Of a stretch of DNA of 64,000 nucleotides, positions 37,316 to 50,600 are shown in pieces; the stretch's first letter is position 1, and each line of letters begins with the position of its first letter. The translations under genes were made by a program, and so were the position numbers. This DNA is from Asterella californica (lineage: Eukaryota; Streptophyta; Marchantiopsida; Marchantiales; Aytoniaceae): the NCBI GenBank assembly GCA_036924285.1, contig JAYKYS010000007.1:14880001-14944000 (forward strand), given 5' to 3'. The notes beneath the pieces were generated by a model. The model ran no database searches and had not been told where the DNA came from. It saw only the letters and a program-made list of their open reading frames with translations.

Positions 37316-37555
37316 GATTTTCACAACGATTACATCCGTGCGATCTCATTATTTCTTTTCTTTTTTTTGTTTTCACAATGCTTTCATCATTTCAAAATGA
37401 GATTTATTTGGATATATTTTCTTCTTTTCTCTTTTTGGTTTTCCACAAGCTACATCTGTGCCTCCTCTCTACTTCTTCTTTTTTTCTGGTTTTCACTATG
37501 CCTTTAGTCCATTTCGCTACATTACAAAAGTTTCCCCTTCTTTTCCAGATCTCAC
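37316..37555 (+). repeat. degenerate tandem repeat, ~50-70-bp unit
   Basis: About four units begin with a form of GTTTTCACAA (at about 37316, 37370, 37438 and 37490). Each continues through a CAT-containing segment into a TC-rich run such as TTCTTTTCTTTTTTT. Confidence 0.5.
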
Positions 37556-40500
37556 AATCTACGTATAGCTATTCTAACACATTGCAAGAACACCCTAGGT
37601 GAAACAGAGCTATGAAACCCTAAGACACTCACTTCTTTGCTGGCCGGGAAGGAGTCTTGCTCCTTGCCACATTCCATACATTGGGGAGGGGAACGCCACG
37701 TAGACATCCCCTCACTTTTTACCACTACTTGGCATTTGGTTTAAACGCCAGGTCTACTGTCTCCGGAGAGTCAAAGTATTCACCTGCACAAGGACTTTGG
37801 TCGAGGAATTCTTGCTACTATTCAAGGTCTATCCAGTACACTCGTTATCTGCCAAAGATTAACACACGACGCAATGAATAGCCAACGATGGAAAGACCCC
37901 ATCAATCCTTACAAGGGAAAGAAGGACCCGAAGGGCCAAACAACTAACGCCCCGAAGGGAAGAACACCGGGACTAAACCCCCCTATCAGTACAGGGATAT
38001 CTGCATCCGGTCACCATAATCACCCATCAACAACAAGAACAATGCAGTACTTTTCAACTCACTTTCTGGTGCGTGACATTATCGCACAGATATATACTTC
38101 ATATCTGGGAAACGGTATCCGTGCAGAACACTAGCCACAAACGAGCGTAATCACAGGCAGGAAGCATCATGTGGCAATGCGCCACCGCATACTCAAGTGA
38201 GTAGTGAATGCAATCTTGTCTAACTACAGATAGCTAAGAACTGGAAGCAGAAGTATACACTACATCCATTTAATACAAGTTACAAGTTGCTCATTTAGCG
38301 TTTCTTACTGTCACCTTGACAATCAGTAGACAGTCAAATCAACTACAAACTGTACCTAAAGGAAGGCACTCATACATATTGTCAATACATCGTACTTATT
38401 GTCTATTTTGTATACAGAGTCGTTCTTGCACTCTTACCTGGACTCTTACTCTTGTGCGCGACTTTTCTCTAGTCACTTGGATGCTTGATGCTGTTTCTTT
38501 TGATCTCGCCATCCCTTCTAGGCTCCTAAGCAAGAAAGATGCTCATAGGAAAGAAATATACTGGATTGAGAGGAATCTTTGTCATTGAAACTTGTCATGC
38601 TATCACCGGGAGTCTTCCATTGGAATAAATTCTAAATGACTCTTGACTCTTGTGGAGTCTTAGTGGACAGTTTTCCTTCTCGGCATGCATGATTATCGCT
38701 GCTCCATTTGACTTATTGTACTCAAGCATCTAATAGGTGTCGATGAAGTGATATTTTACCACATTGTTGAAATTGTACTGGCTCTGACAAGTGCAATTTC
38801 TGCAGGAGTAAAGCACTGAATAAAGCCCAACAGAATTTCTTTGGCTTCAAGCTTTATCCTGAAACATCGCATCTGCTTTCATCACGGCTCTGACAGTCTC
38901 TCTCTGAGTATCAAAGTCAATCTCGTAAGCTTCTCGGACTGACCGATCATTAGCCACTCAGTTATATCTGTTTCATGAGGAAGTTATGATCAGTACAGTT
39001 TTACACCACTGTCCTCTTGTCTAAAATAACTTATTCAGGAAGATGGTACTTCTTTTACTTACGAAGACCTTCATATTCTACAATCTGGATTCGAGGTTTG
39101 GTTCAGGTTGATGTGCCTCCGGTAGAGACGAGTTGCATAAAACCTTACATAGTCTGTTGCTGGTCCACAAATCATAGTATACATATAAGGCTTCACACTA
39201 ACAATGTACATACGTTGTTTCTTTCAACAAAACCATGTAATTAAGAAAACTCAAGGTCTCATTTACACGTTTGTTCGATTTGTGGCTAAGTCCTCAAAGT
39301 GACAACAAAATTATAGCTCGAGAGGAAGTTCAGTTTCTGGCTTGTGCACATGATGCTAAGAGTGCACCCTTGGAGATTTATGCAGACATAGATCGATGAC
39401 TTACTTACTGCTTTGTTAGTAGGTCATATTCCATGAAAACCACTTCTCATTCAGCTTATGCCGCTGACGTTTACATGATGTCTGTAACCACCAAACTGAA
39501 CACTACTTCTCTGCATTTTCGTATCTAATGTTTCCATCAATTGCAGACCTTCAATTCCTTCAGTACCATTGTATGCTCATCTCTCTGTCTTTCAGACCGA
39601 AGTCAAAGACTTTTTATTTGTCCTCAGAAATAGAAGAAAACATCTACAACGAGATCTACAATAACTAAAAGAGTCCAAGGGATTACCGACGAGAGAGTGG
39701 AGGTTTGGAAACTCCCCACTTCCTCTCTTTGGAGGAGAATCTTGGAACTTTGATACTTTGTACATCACTCGTGCCGCATGCTTGTGCTGGTAAGGTATCT
39801 GATTAGTTGTTAACCAGTTTACTTTAAATCAACTTTGAAGGAGACTCTAAGAGGTCAATAGTTATTGAAAACTCAGTTGAACATCCGAATAACTCCATTA
39901 ACTACTAAAGTCCTGTTTTATCAACTTTTCATTGCAAGATAAAGAAAACTTTGCAGCTCGGAATCCATTTTTAACCACGGCACCTTAAAGCATATACATG
40001 TATTTACCCGTAATGTGTTTTCAGTGATCATAATTTCGTAGTTTTACCTCCCGTGTCAGGCAACGTCCTATCCAGTTTTCATTATAAAGAAATATTCTCA
40101 GCCTTGTTGTAAAGGCAAACATGCAGGACCTTTCCATCAAGTATCCGTCATTTGCTTCTTGTCATGATCATGAGTGTCTGTAGATGAAGTTGACCTCTAC
40201 AGATAGTCTATCCATCTTCTGGTACAACCTATATGGAGCTGTTAGAGGGTTTAGGATTAGGACTTACACTGGATCAGCAATGATGTACCAAAGGTTTTAT
40301 CCCACTGAAATATCAACTTCGCGTGTGAATTAATCAGTTGCATATCCTCTTGCAATCAATTTTGTAGCTGTACTAACAGAAAGTTTGCTGTTGATCAGGA
40401 TGACTCAGCTGTCTTTCTGTTTCCTAGCAGTCAATACTTCCCAGAAATCACTGCAATACTCGTATTGCAGAGCATGTTCATTGGCACATGGACCACGAGC

Positions 40501-41323
40501 TCAAAATACTAACTATGTAACTCGGGATATAAACCAGTTGAGATTTCCAAGTCTTTGATTTTGCTGCAGGCTTGATAGTGCCTAACCGAGAGTAGCGCTC
40601 AGCAGCACTGTGAGGGAGTTGAGGTCATAAGAAGTCCGTTTGACATACTCTGAACTCTTTTATTTACCTAAAGTTACAGTCACTTGCCGTACTTCAGTTG
40701 GCTGAATGCGCAGAACTGTTGTCCTGAAGACCGGACGTCAATCCAAGTATTTATCCCCTTACACTATTCTGCTGCGGCGACAGCGGTAATACCGACGAAT
40801 TTCTCAAATGAAGCACTTGTTGCGTTAATGAATTACATGGACTTAGATCTACATCGGGCCCTGAAGAATGGCCATAAGCGTGTCTGGACTCTGGAGGTTG
40901 GTCTGTCTTGCGCCAGAGTTTGCTGTGTGAACATGCGGATGAAAAGGCGATGAACTTAGAATCAGTGCGGGTTTAGGATATTAAGATGATTCCTGAGGAG
41001 CATAAGATGAGTCCTCAGAGGAGCATAAGATCAGATTATCCCTGGTAGTTTCAAGATTATCCTGGAATGCTCCAGCCACTACAGTGGTTTTGTACTCTTA
41101 TGATGAGCATTTCTGTACTTCTGTCCTTCATCGAATAATCTTCTGTTCACCGGAAAGATCGTAAAAGTACCAACTTCGAAAATCTTCTAGATCAGATAGT
41201 CCGCCCTGAAAGACGATTTTCCTTATCATTACGAAGCTAGATTGAAGGCTTAGCCTGGAATCTATAATGATCAGATGCCATGGAAGCCAAGCCACTTGCC
41301 GAACCCTGTTTGCGTCCAAACCA
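37556..41323. other. long stretch with no recognised gene
   Basis: No retrotransposon homology is visible and composition resembles the host-gene end, so it could hold an old gene or its remnants. Frames without a recognised domain include 37874-38134 (+, proline/glycine/lysine-rich start), 38316-38588 (+) and 40684-40953 (+). I could not assemble exons with confidence. Confidence 0.35.
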
Positions 41324-41722
41324 TTATTCAGACAAGTTGACCCCGCAATCACAGTCCCTTGTTGGAGTCGTGTTTTGCTTGTTCATTCTATCGGCTAAAT
41401 GTGGTTTCCAGTTAGAAAGCGGCAGCAAACTTCCTCCTAGTCGGTGAGGAACCGTCAAGCTTTTGTTGGGCTCAAAAACTTTGAGGACTTTGGTGTACTC
41501 CTCAGTGTCCTCACGTCTGTTTACTGTCTCACACCCAGTAAATCTATCCAGCAAGATTGAAGCTGGGCACAGAAGGCAAAGAAGTTTAGCTGCTTCAGCC
41601 ACGCCATAGTGGTAAACCAAATCCTTGTCTTTAAGACTCCTAACTGCACATGGATCTCCATTTCCTGACCGACCAAGATTCTTTGGGTTCCCGGGTCTAG
41701 CTAGTTCTCTTTTGTCATTCAT
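41324..41722 (-). CDS. hypothetical protein, possible first exon
   Basis: A 132-codon frame starts with ATG at 41722, longer than most chance frames in the non-repeat part of the window. The product has a basic start and a stretch LTVPHRLGGSLLPLSNWKPH near the end. It matches no family I recognise. A possible donor (GG|GTCAAC) lies near its end, and a second frame on the same strand follows at 41352-41128, so it may be part of a spliced gene. No signal peptide or membrane segment is evident. Confidence 0.3.
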   Translation of the reverse strand: MNDKRELARPGNPKNLGRSGNGDPCAVRSLKDKDLVYHYGVAEAAKLLCLLCPASILLDRFTGCETVNRREDTEEYTKVLKVFEPNKSLTVPHRLGGSLLPLSNWKPHLADRMNKQNTTPTRDCDCGVNLSE

Positions 41723-42224
41723 TTTGATCTTGGTAGCATCTAATCCACATTAGAACGCTTTGCACATGATCATTCAGCTCGTAAATTGTTTCAAACCCTT
41801 CATTTCTGATTTGATTTTGCACGAGTCATCTCTTTTTCTTCCCTTCTTTCCTTTCATCTTTTCTGAACTCTTTTTCTGCACGAGTCATCTCGACATCAAC
41901 AGTATGCAGTTATTCAATTTTAGTTATGTGTGACCTCACCCATGCGGCCAGAATCCGCCAGATCCGACCTCACCCATGCGGTCAAGTCCGTCCGTGTAAG
42001 AAGCATCAGTTCCCTTTCTTCTGCTAGATCGGACTCGAGTGGTGCGACACCATTGTCCTCAGTAATTTTTTCTCCAGTGGAGTAGAAGGACTGCATGTAC
42101 TCTCAAGAAACTGTAGATCCGATTATCTTGAAACCAAGAGGTACACCTACACACAAGACATGCATCTCTGTAGCCTTCATACTAGTAACTCATCCATCAT
42201 CTGCATTTGTCATTAGGTTGGACT
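41723..42224. other. intergenic, no gene seen
   Basis: It contains two similar short blocks (CCTCACCCATGCGG at about 41,935 and 41,968, and CACGAGTCATCTC at about 41,820 and 41,878). Nothing coding is recognised. Confidence 0.35.
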
Positions 42225-42492
42225 GCATCGAGAGCCGCCAAACAATACCGCTTCCAAGGAAGAGGAAAAAACAAGGACACACCATTTCCAAAAGTCAAGA
42301 AGGCAGTAAGCATGATTAAGGAGGAGCAGTTCATCCTTTGCAAATGATCTGAATGGGAAGTCCACTTGACGATGCTCTTCGTCAATCTAGTCATGTAGTC
42401 GCCATCGTGAGTGACTAACTTTGCTATTGAATATGAGAACTCCTGGTAAAAATGCTACATTTCAATCATAGGAAGGTTTAAAATTGTTACCA
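42225..42492 (-). repeat. dispersed ~270-bp repeat, copy 2
   Basis: Reverse-complement match to 17920-18195, which lies inside the nested 4.66-kb element. The rest of that element is not present here. Confidence 0.75.
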
Positions 42493-43499
42493 TAGATGAT
42501 TGACGAGGAACTGTTTTGGCCTAACTGTTCAGTACAGTACTCGTGTAGAGTACATTATCATAGGGTCAGCATGTCGATACGTTACTCTGCTGAGGATGCG
42601 TAGGTTTCCCACGAGAGTATCCCAACCAGTTCACCTTTTTGGTTCGTCTTCCTTTTGTCTGATCAGGCCTTCCGCATCATCCTACCTTCCCAGAGTGCAT
42701 GTAAGATACAAGGTATAAGTTGCTTGGACAAAGTTACCAGCTGGAGTCAATAAGTTTCACCGGAGAAATTTATCGGATCTGAGAATACACTGACAAAAAA
42801 ACACACATGCAGAAGCAGCGTAACATCGTGAGCGAAATGTTGTCGAGGGTGTATTACTTCTTGTGCTTCCAGATCTCATGTTTCCGATGTCGTATCCTCC
42901 TTTACGCGAAAGATGCAATCGAGAATACGCGAGATATCTAACTGTAGAAATTTTGCAAAAGTTGAAAGTGAAAAGATATGAAACGTTGCACAAGTGCGAA
43001 CAATGTAAACCCCATAACTAAAGTATTTACGCTTATCATGATTCCGCAAATGCAGAATGTACCATCAGAATTAAAATAGTCTGTATGATCTTGACCTAAG
43101 TGCTCTAAACTCTAATCTGATGCTTGCACTGCGTAGCCCTCAAAAAATACTTTCCAACCATACCCAACATGTCCCAGATGGACTTCCCTACAAAGAGTTA
43201 TTTGCCATAGAAGTTTTCCTGTACACTATGTACTTTTATGTACTATCAAATTTATAGTAAACTTTGCTCTCTCATAAATTCCGCATACAAGCTCCAAATC
43301 ACGTGATTTAGTTGTGCTGGAAAGCCTTTTTCCACAGCTTTTCAATGATACCATCTTATACCAATCTGAGTTTCACAGCAGAAGTTACAACCGTTCAAAG
43401 TTCATTAATTTTTAGGTTTATTTTTTTTGTCTCTATCTTGGATACACATAAAACATCGAGGTCAACCCAGATGTTGGCTTTATCAAGACCTCCCTTCAA
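42493..43499. other. intergenic, no gene seen
   Basis: Short frames only. No recognisable repeat or coding homology. Confidence 0.4.
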
Positions 43500-45060
43500 G
43501 CTAAGTCACTCGCTCCTGCTTGCTCTTTCTTGCTAACTACTCTGACACGAATTCCTGGGGCGCTTCAAGATTACGGATCAAAATGCCAAAAATTTCTCTA
43601 AAGGCCTCACGTCTCCACTTTCGTCCTCCTCACCGAGAACCGTTCAGACCGTCGTGCTCACTCCTTCACGACCTCAATGTCCTCGAGGGAAGCACACTCT
43701 TCTCCTCCGACCCACCAGACGCATCCACACATAAGTATACACACACTCGAGGCTCACGCACTTAACCAAAAACACCTACCGGCTCATAAACACGGCTCTG
43801 CCCTCGAATTGGACGGTCCGGAGCAAAATACAAGGTTGGACACTCAGTAGCGGCTACTAGCTCTATGACCCACCCGAGTCTCTATCCCAAAACTCCCCCT
43901 CGCACTCTGTACTTGATCCTCGAGAAAAACTATCACATGTCACCTAGGGCACGAGGTTTCCTCGAGGAGTTGCTATGTGTATCCACACACGATGTGTATA
44001 CACATAACCTCCTACCACTGTCACCTCGTCTTCGCACCCTCCGCTGACTACTCTCTCGGGCAGCGTGTCCGCCTCAGTTTATATGCTCTAGTCTTGCACC
44101 ACGATAATGTCTTCGGGCGTGCCTCCTGCCCTCCACTCCCAAACTCATGGCCTGACCGTCGCCGCGTTCGAGACGTTAGGGTACTCGACAACATCGAGGT
44201 CAACCTCGAGGTTGGACCCCCAACCCTCAGTTTCCTAGCCTCAACATGGAGGTCAGCCTCGATGTTGGAGACATAAAATCCTGAGAATTCTCTATAAATC
44301 CTCTTTATATCCCAGCAGCTTGTCAGCATATTCCTGAAAAGTACCCTTATGAAGGAAATTTTGCTCCTTAAATACTCTACTAAACTGCCCCCTAAAATAC
44401 CAATGTCGAATCCTAGGACAACCAAATGGTATGCATGCTGCCGCATGGCAGCCATGCAGGCATCCGTGTCAACTCATCTGCCACCTCACCGTCTCAACAG
44501 CAGCATCGTCCAGTCAACCTTCATCGCCATGTCATCATCTGACGTGTCAGAAAAAGTTATGCAATGACAGCAATTTTTACATGTCAACATATGCCACGTG
44601 AGAAATTTTTACCACATCAGCAACTCTTTCCATGTTAGATTTTGCCATGTCAGCAATTGGATGTCACGTCGGCATCCGTCGTAAATCAAACCCTTAAACT
44701 TCCGACCTGCGTAACTTCTTCGTCTTGACATCTTCAATAAGTCTAACGCGGAGGGGAGGATAACTCGATGGAAGATCTTCATGGCGGAATATGGTTATGT
44801 CATCGGTTCGTGATGGTCAAAATATAAATTTTGGTCTCCTTGACGATATCTACACAAGGGTGCGACGAGAAATACTTTTGGACCTAAGATGGAAAAATAT
44901 TTTTCTTCACCTCGATTTCTCTCCATAGTCGATCCACGACATGACATCTCTCTTCTCTAAACATGTGCATCCTCTAGCATGTGCCAAAGGAGACTCACGT
45001 AAGGAGTGGATCGACACCTCAAACAACCCCGTTATCCTCCCACTGATCTTCTTTTTTATC
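43500..45060 (-). repeat. probable LTR or other non-coding end of a minus-strand element
   Basis: The region follows the integrase remnant on the minus strand, where the 3' LTR is expected. From 43,560 to 44,280 it is C-rich, with repeated CCTCGAGG/ATCGAGG blocks. From 44,490 to 44,690 it has repeated forms of CATGTCAGCAA. A CTATAAAT lies at about 44,291. The LTR edges were not defined. Confidence 0.35.
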
Positions 45061-45079
45061 CTCAATATCTTTGGACTCA

Positions 45080-46380
45080 AATTTTGGATCGAGATTCTCT
45101 AGATACATATCTTCATCTCTCTTTTGAAGACCTTTACACGCTTATCTGTAACTGATATCTTCAGCTTCGTCCCATCTAGCTCACGTAATCCATATGTAGC
45201 ATTATCATACACCTTGTCTACCACATACGGACCAACCTACCTTTTTAGAAACTTTCGTAAGGGGTTACGTTGATTGTCTAAACTATTGTCGTAGACAAGT
45301 ACTGAATCACCCTCCTCAATCGCTCTACACCTTAGTCTATGTCGCTCATCAAATCTAACTTTGTTTCGGAATCGTGTCTCACGTAGCTGATATATCCAAT
45401 ACAACTTGCACGTCCTCAAGTCTCTGCTCGAGTTGTTGAATCCGTATAGCTAGAAGCTCCTCCCTAGATCTAGATAAGTTACCTCGCAAAGTAACATGCT
45501 CCATGTCGATACTTATTCTTCGATTGACATGATTTATTTTTATAATGAGCTCTACCGACATAGAATCAGTTACATAGTTAAGTGTAGTGCGATTAGTCCA
45601 TAGCGCAATGATAAAGTTGAGACCACTCCCTTGCTCACCCGTTGCAAGCTTTCACCAAAGTATTGACTATCGATGGATGACAACTTTCGCTCTTCGTATT
45701 CCTCTCAAGGTTGTAAGCAATTGTAAGTGCCAACTTCATCCTACACCTTTCAAAGAACTCACGAGCTTCCAACTCTCTCACTGTGACATTCTCCTCATCG
45801 GCAAACAACCTCTTCCAAAAACAATCGATAGACCCCTTCAGTTGACTTCGTGCGAAGCGCTCTACTCTCAACCTGATTTGATAGATCCTCTCGCGCAAGT
45901 ACTAAGTACCTCATGTGTCGTAATCCAACTTACATAGTCATTAAGTCAACACCCACTTGAAGTGGATTGCCAATGGATAAGTCAGATGTAATCTGTCTTG
46001 ATATCTGATGTTCGAATACATCTGACATGTTAAGCAAGACTCCACAAACGAAACAACATCCTTGTACATATGCTTCCACCAGTACCGCTCCTTTAGCTTT
46101 GTAAAGGTGGTCCAAATTCCTCAAGGTGCAGTCCATAAGCTCTCGTGAAATTCCTTAAGCAACTTCTGTTGGTCCTCCTTATCACAGATCACTCGTTGTG
46201 GCATCTCATTCTTTTGACCTCGATCGCTTTCATAAAAATCCACCATGCAATATGAAGTTATAAGACTTCCTTTTGATTTTTTAAAATCTCTCATCTGTCC
46301 ATCCAGTTTGCTTAGCTAAAGTATTCAAGTATCTCACTATATCGAACAAGTCACCTTCATACAACCTTTCAATGAATGAT
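45080..46380 (-). pseudogene. Ty3/gypsy integrase remnant
   Basis: Read on the minus strand from 46136, the fragments follow integrase order: zinc-domain traces (46136-45930), the core (45898-45635, AREFFERCRMKLALTIAYN and SCHPSIVNTLVKAC), then the C-terminal part (45561-45237, RFDERHRLRCRAIEEGDSVL). Upstream traces extend to about 46,380. It is more diverged than the other copies in the window, with stops in every frame. Confidence 0.65.
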
Positions 46381-46389
46381 CTTGGCACA

Positions 46390-47115
46390 CCACAAGTATA
46401 TCATTATTTGTGTGTTTGCTTATATAAATTTCATTAGATATGACTATCTTATAGATTACTCTAGTTCGAAGATCCAAATCTAGAGTGATCAAAACTAGAC
46501 ATAACTAGCTGAGATAGTTATAACTAAGTTGAGGAAACTATTAGAGGTTTCACTATGACTCTATGTGACAAGTGCGGAGCTCTAAATATGCTTCTCAAAA
46601 ATATGTAACTTTGTTGACTATCGCTGATTAGATGCATGATGAAAAGTCATGCACAAATATCTAAAGATGCTCCTCAAAAGACGTATTAGTTTGTTGTTGT
46701 CTTCCTACGGGATAGTATGAAAAGTTAACACTTTAGAAAAGTAGAACAAGTAATTTGTGTGCTATTCTTAATTCTTAGTAACTTTTAGAAGTTTTACTTA
46801 CCATGAGATAACATAACTTAGTGAAATTTACAACGGTAAGAAGTTGTAGAGTATATAAGGAGGAGTTGAGAGGGTGGAAGACATTCTCATTTTCTCGATC
46901 CTATCTATGAGTAAAGTGAGTATTGGAGACCTTGGGAGTCCTTGAGTATTATGCGATGTAGAGTTGAGAGCGGGATTAGAACTTGTAAGCATGAACGCTA
47001 TTAGAGAGACCGATGTGACCATACGGATCAAAGAGTTGAGTGAAGTGAGCATGGATGTACTAATAATCCTAGTCATCTGAGGTATCTTTGGATGAGAGAC
47101 AGGCCGGCTTACATT
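46390..47115 (+). repeat. probable 5' LTR region of the following gag-pol element
   Basis: AT-rich sequence between the minus-strand integrase remnant and a primer-binding-region signature on the + strand. It contains a good TATA box. Its left edge is not defined and no second copy of this LTR is in the window. Confidence 0.4.
46852..46858 (+). promoter_or_regulatory. candidate TATA box (TATATAA) in the LTR
   Basis: TATATAAGG lies about 260 bases before the primer-binding-region signature, a plausible LTR promoter position for the + strand element. Confidence 0.4.
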
Positions 47116-47118
47116 TTA

Positions 47119-47136
47119 GTTTCGTTGCCGGGATCT
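47119..47136 (+). promoter_or_regulatory. primer-binding-region signature
   Basis: The sequence TTTCGTTGCCGGGATCTC resembles the GCCGTTGCCGGGGA block found just after the 5' LTR of several plant Ty3/gypsy lineages (Athila/Tat type). This rests on family knowledge and the match is partial. Confidence 0.4.
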
Positions 47137-47674
47137 CGATACAAAGATTCGTATTTAGTCATGAGTTCAAAACCTTTGTATGTACACTATGTTATAGATG
47201 GCAAGATAAGCTTTCCAACAAGCTTTATATCTCCGAGAGATCATTTGTAAGGAGAGAGTTATGTCTTTCGGAAGTTGATGAGGTTTTCCGGTATCAAATA
47301 GTGAGCTCTCGGGAAAGAGTTTACAATCATTCTCATATTTTCAGTTTCCAGAGTTAGAACTTGAAATCTTTTATGCTTATAGCTTGCAAGATAAGCTATC
47401 TAGGCACCGAAACCATGCGTAAATTGATCGAGTAGAACTTGAGTTATTGCATTTGAAGCGAAGGGGGGTCAAATCTGTTATATTGCATACTGAAGTGAAA
47501 GGGTGAAGGAACTCAAAATTCTTGGAGATGATTCTGTTCAATTTGTGAGGCTCAGAGTTGACAAGTAAAGCTTCTACTTAGTAATGTGACAGACTGCTAA
47601 GCGTGAGGATGGTCGAGTGATCGAAAGTGTCAAACAAGTTACATAGTGAGAGAGATGTATGACGAATCATCGTC

Positions 47675-50600
47675 ATGGAAGGTCAACAAGAGTGGAAACT
47701 GACGTTGAGCAAGATTCCTCAAGGCTATTCAGTGATAGTTCCCATTGATCTGACAGAAAGAGAATTTTGATTAGAGTTTGAGAAAGAAGTAGAGAGTCGT
47801 AAGAATCTGGAGAAGAACTCGAGGTATTTTTTGTGTGGAGAAGAAGGACATAAAATGAACAATTGTCCTACAAAGAATAGACTTTTGCGTGAGCGACGAG
47901 GGTTGGTCGACTTAAGCTTGCACATAGATCCTTCTTCTCCTAGATAAGGCATCATTGATTATACAATGGATGTGGAGTGGACGGGTTGAGCATGAGTGTT
48001 GCGTAGTGGTTGCTTTGTTAGAAACCATAGCCGAAGGTCTCCAGAGAAAGGTGAGTGTAGAAACAGAACGAGTGAAGACTTCTAGCGAGGATGGAGATAG
48101 TCTGTCATACGTTAGATAAGATGACCATGAGGGTGAATCTTTTTCCAACCTTTGGAGAGGAAAGAGCTACTATCATCGTGAAACAATGAACTTTATTGAT
48201 GTTTCTGTTGATGAACTACTTGACTTATTTTTGTTGTCTTAGAACAGTCATCTTTTCTAGCAAAAGAGAGCTCAACGGAGAAATTGTGGATCGCGATGAA
48301 GTACGATCTGCACATCCACAAGCAGTACCTTGAGTAAGAAAAAGAAAAGAAGAGAAGAATGTGGAAACTTCCGGTGTTTTACGGAAGGATGGAAAAGACA
48401 TGGAAGGATTTGTGAGGGACTTCAAACGAGCATGCATTGGCAATGGAGATTGAAAGAAGAGTGAGTGGGTAGAGTTGATACTTGAATTTTTTGAGAATAC
48501 TGCCTTGACATGGTATGAGGATAGGAAGAAGAGAAGCGTAGTGGGCACTCCAGTCGATACTTGGAAAGTATTGACGGAGGTCTTAACTAAAACCTTTCTT
48601 CCTGATGAAAGTTACGAGAAGTTAATGGTAGAGGTAACTTATCTTAAACAAGGAGAGAGAGAGAGAGAAAGTAAGGACTTACGCTGAGAGAATGAAGAAA
48701 TTAGAGCAAAAATTTTGGGTGGTTTTACGAAAGAGTGGAGATGTAGTAGAACCAACGATGGTGGGCATTGGAGTAATGCTCATAATGAATTTTATTGGAG
48801 GATTGAGGTCAGAGTTTCGAACACAAGTGCGGTATGAGAGATCAACTTCGAAGGCTGATGCAGTGAAGATCACAACCATGATGGAGGAGAGTCTGGATGG
48901 ATACGACTTGCAACCAATGATTGTTGGGGCAGCATGTGAGATGTGCAAGTGCCGAGCATACCAACTCTGACACATGCGATTGTTCCGACTGTACAGTTTC
49001 AGAATTTGATCTCGATAGTTCTTACTAGTGCGATTACAGCCATTATATCATCTAGATCTGCTACTCCCGACTTTCGTGATGAGTTGAAGTCTGACAGAAT
49101 CTTTGGCAGACTTGAAGATCAATATGATGAATTTTTTACAACACTACGTGTTCAAATGTTGGAGAGGGCTCATGAGGTTACGAGAACTATCAGTCTAGAG
49201 GTGGACCACCGCAAGGATCACCAAGTAACTATAAGAGCCAAGGATGTTTTACGTGTGGAAGGTCTCATTTCTAACATAATTGTCCAAGTCGTAATGATGG
49301 AATGGCAGATGGAGCTTCAACTTCACAAAGCAAGGACAAAGGTGTAGCATGCATTGACATCTTGGAGCCATGAGATGTACGAGAAAGTTTTCTATCTGTA
49401 GAGCTGTTGGTTCAAAAGAGGAAGAGGATGAGGACGTATTTCGACGAGAGAGAACTTATGGAAGAGTCTCCAAGTCAAAATACTCGGAGTATCAAATCTT
49501 CTTCAAAGACCAAAGAGCGACAGAAGAAATTGAGAAATATTGATTTCACAATTTCAATGGAGCAATCAAAATACAATGTGATGAAAGACGTGGGCAAGCA
49601 ACGAGCAAATAATATTGTGGGACAGTTGATTCTTCTGAATCCTTCAGTGAGGAAAGAACTTCGTAGCGGTCTAAGCTCCCGACGAGGTTGAGAAAAGTAG
49701 GTAAATCCTTCTACTGTTGGTGTGAGTGCTTTAGATACTAGTGAAAGAGGTGTGCAACAAGGTATCAAAAGTAGAAGCTCGTATCAATGAGAGAGATGTC
49801 TCAGATGTTCTTGTCAATGGAAGATTGGCAGTAAACGTCATCTCGGAATGACTCATGAGGAAGTTAGATCTAGTACCAACTCGTTCTTCTAGTATCACGG
49901 TTGGCATGGCTGACAGACAACGAGTTAGGCCATTGAGAGTGCTGGAGAGAGTTTGTGTGTCAATAATGGGAGTGCAAGTAAATACGACAATTCAAATCTT
50001 GAAGGAGTCAAGTTATGAAATGTTACTCGGAAGACCTTGACTTCGAGCAGTACATGCAACAGATAACTAGCACAAAGATTATTTACGCATCGAATCGAAT
50101 CACCACCGGATCAAAGTTCTATTCCTCGGAGATCAAGTTGGGATGTCAGAATCAGATCGACTCACATCGGACTATTGAGAGTCAGAAGTTGTCGATACTA
50201 CTTCTGATGTGAGTATCAATTCTTCATATTCAAAATCTGAAAATACATCGTCAGAGGAGGAGAGAGAAGAACGAAATGTGGGTGTGAATGTAGTGGATCT
50301 TTTTCCTTCTCTAGAAGTGCAAAGAGATCGGGACAAAGAACTGTTGACCCCTGAGGAGGTGGAGAGAAGAATTGTCATCTTACGTTATGGATAAAATGTT
50401 ACTAAACAGAAGAAGAGTTCTTTCGCAAATACATTCATGTATTTACATTTAGTTACATGGATTTGAGAGAGGTCACACTTGAGCAACACTGTATCGAGTT
50501 GGAGAAGGAGGTCAAACTGATGGGATAGAAGCAACGAAGAGTGAGTCTTCCAATTGCTGATCTGGTGAAAGAAGAGATCGAGAAGCTGCACACTGCTGGG

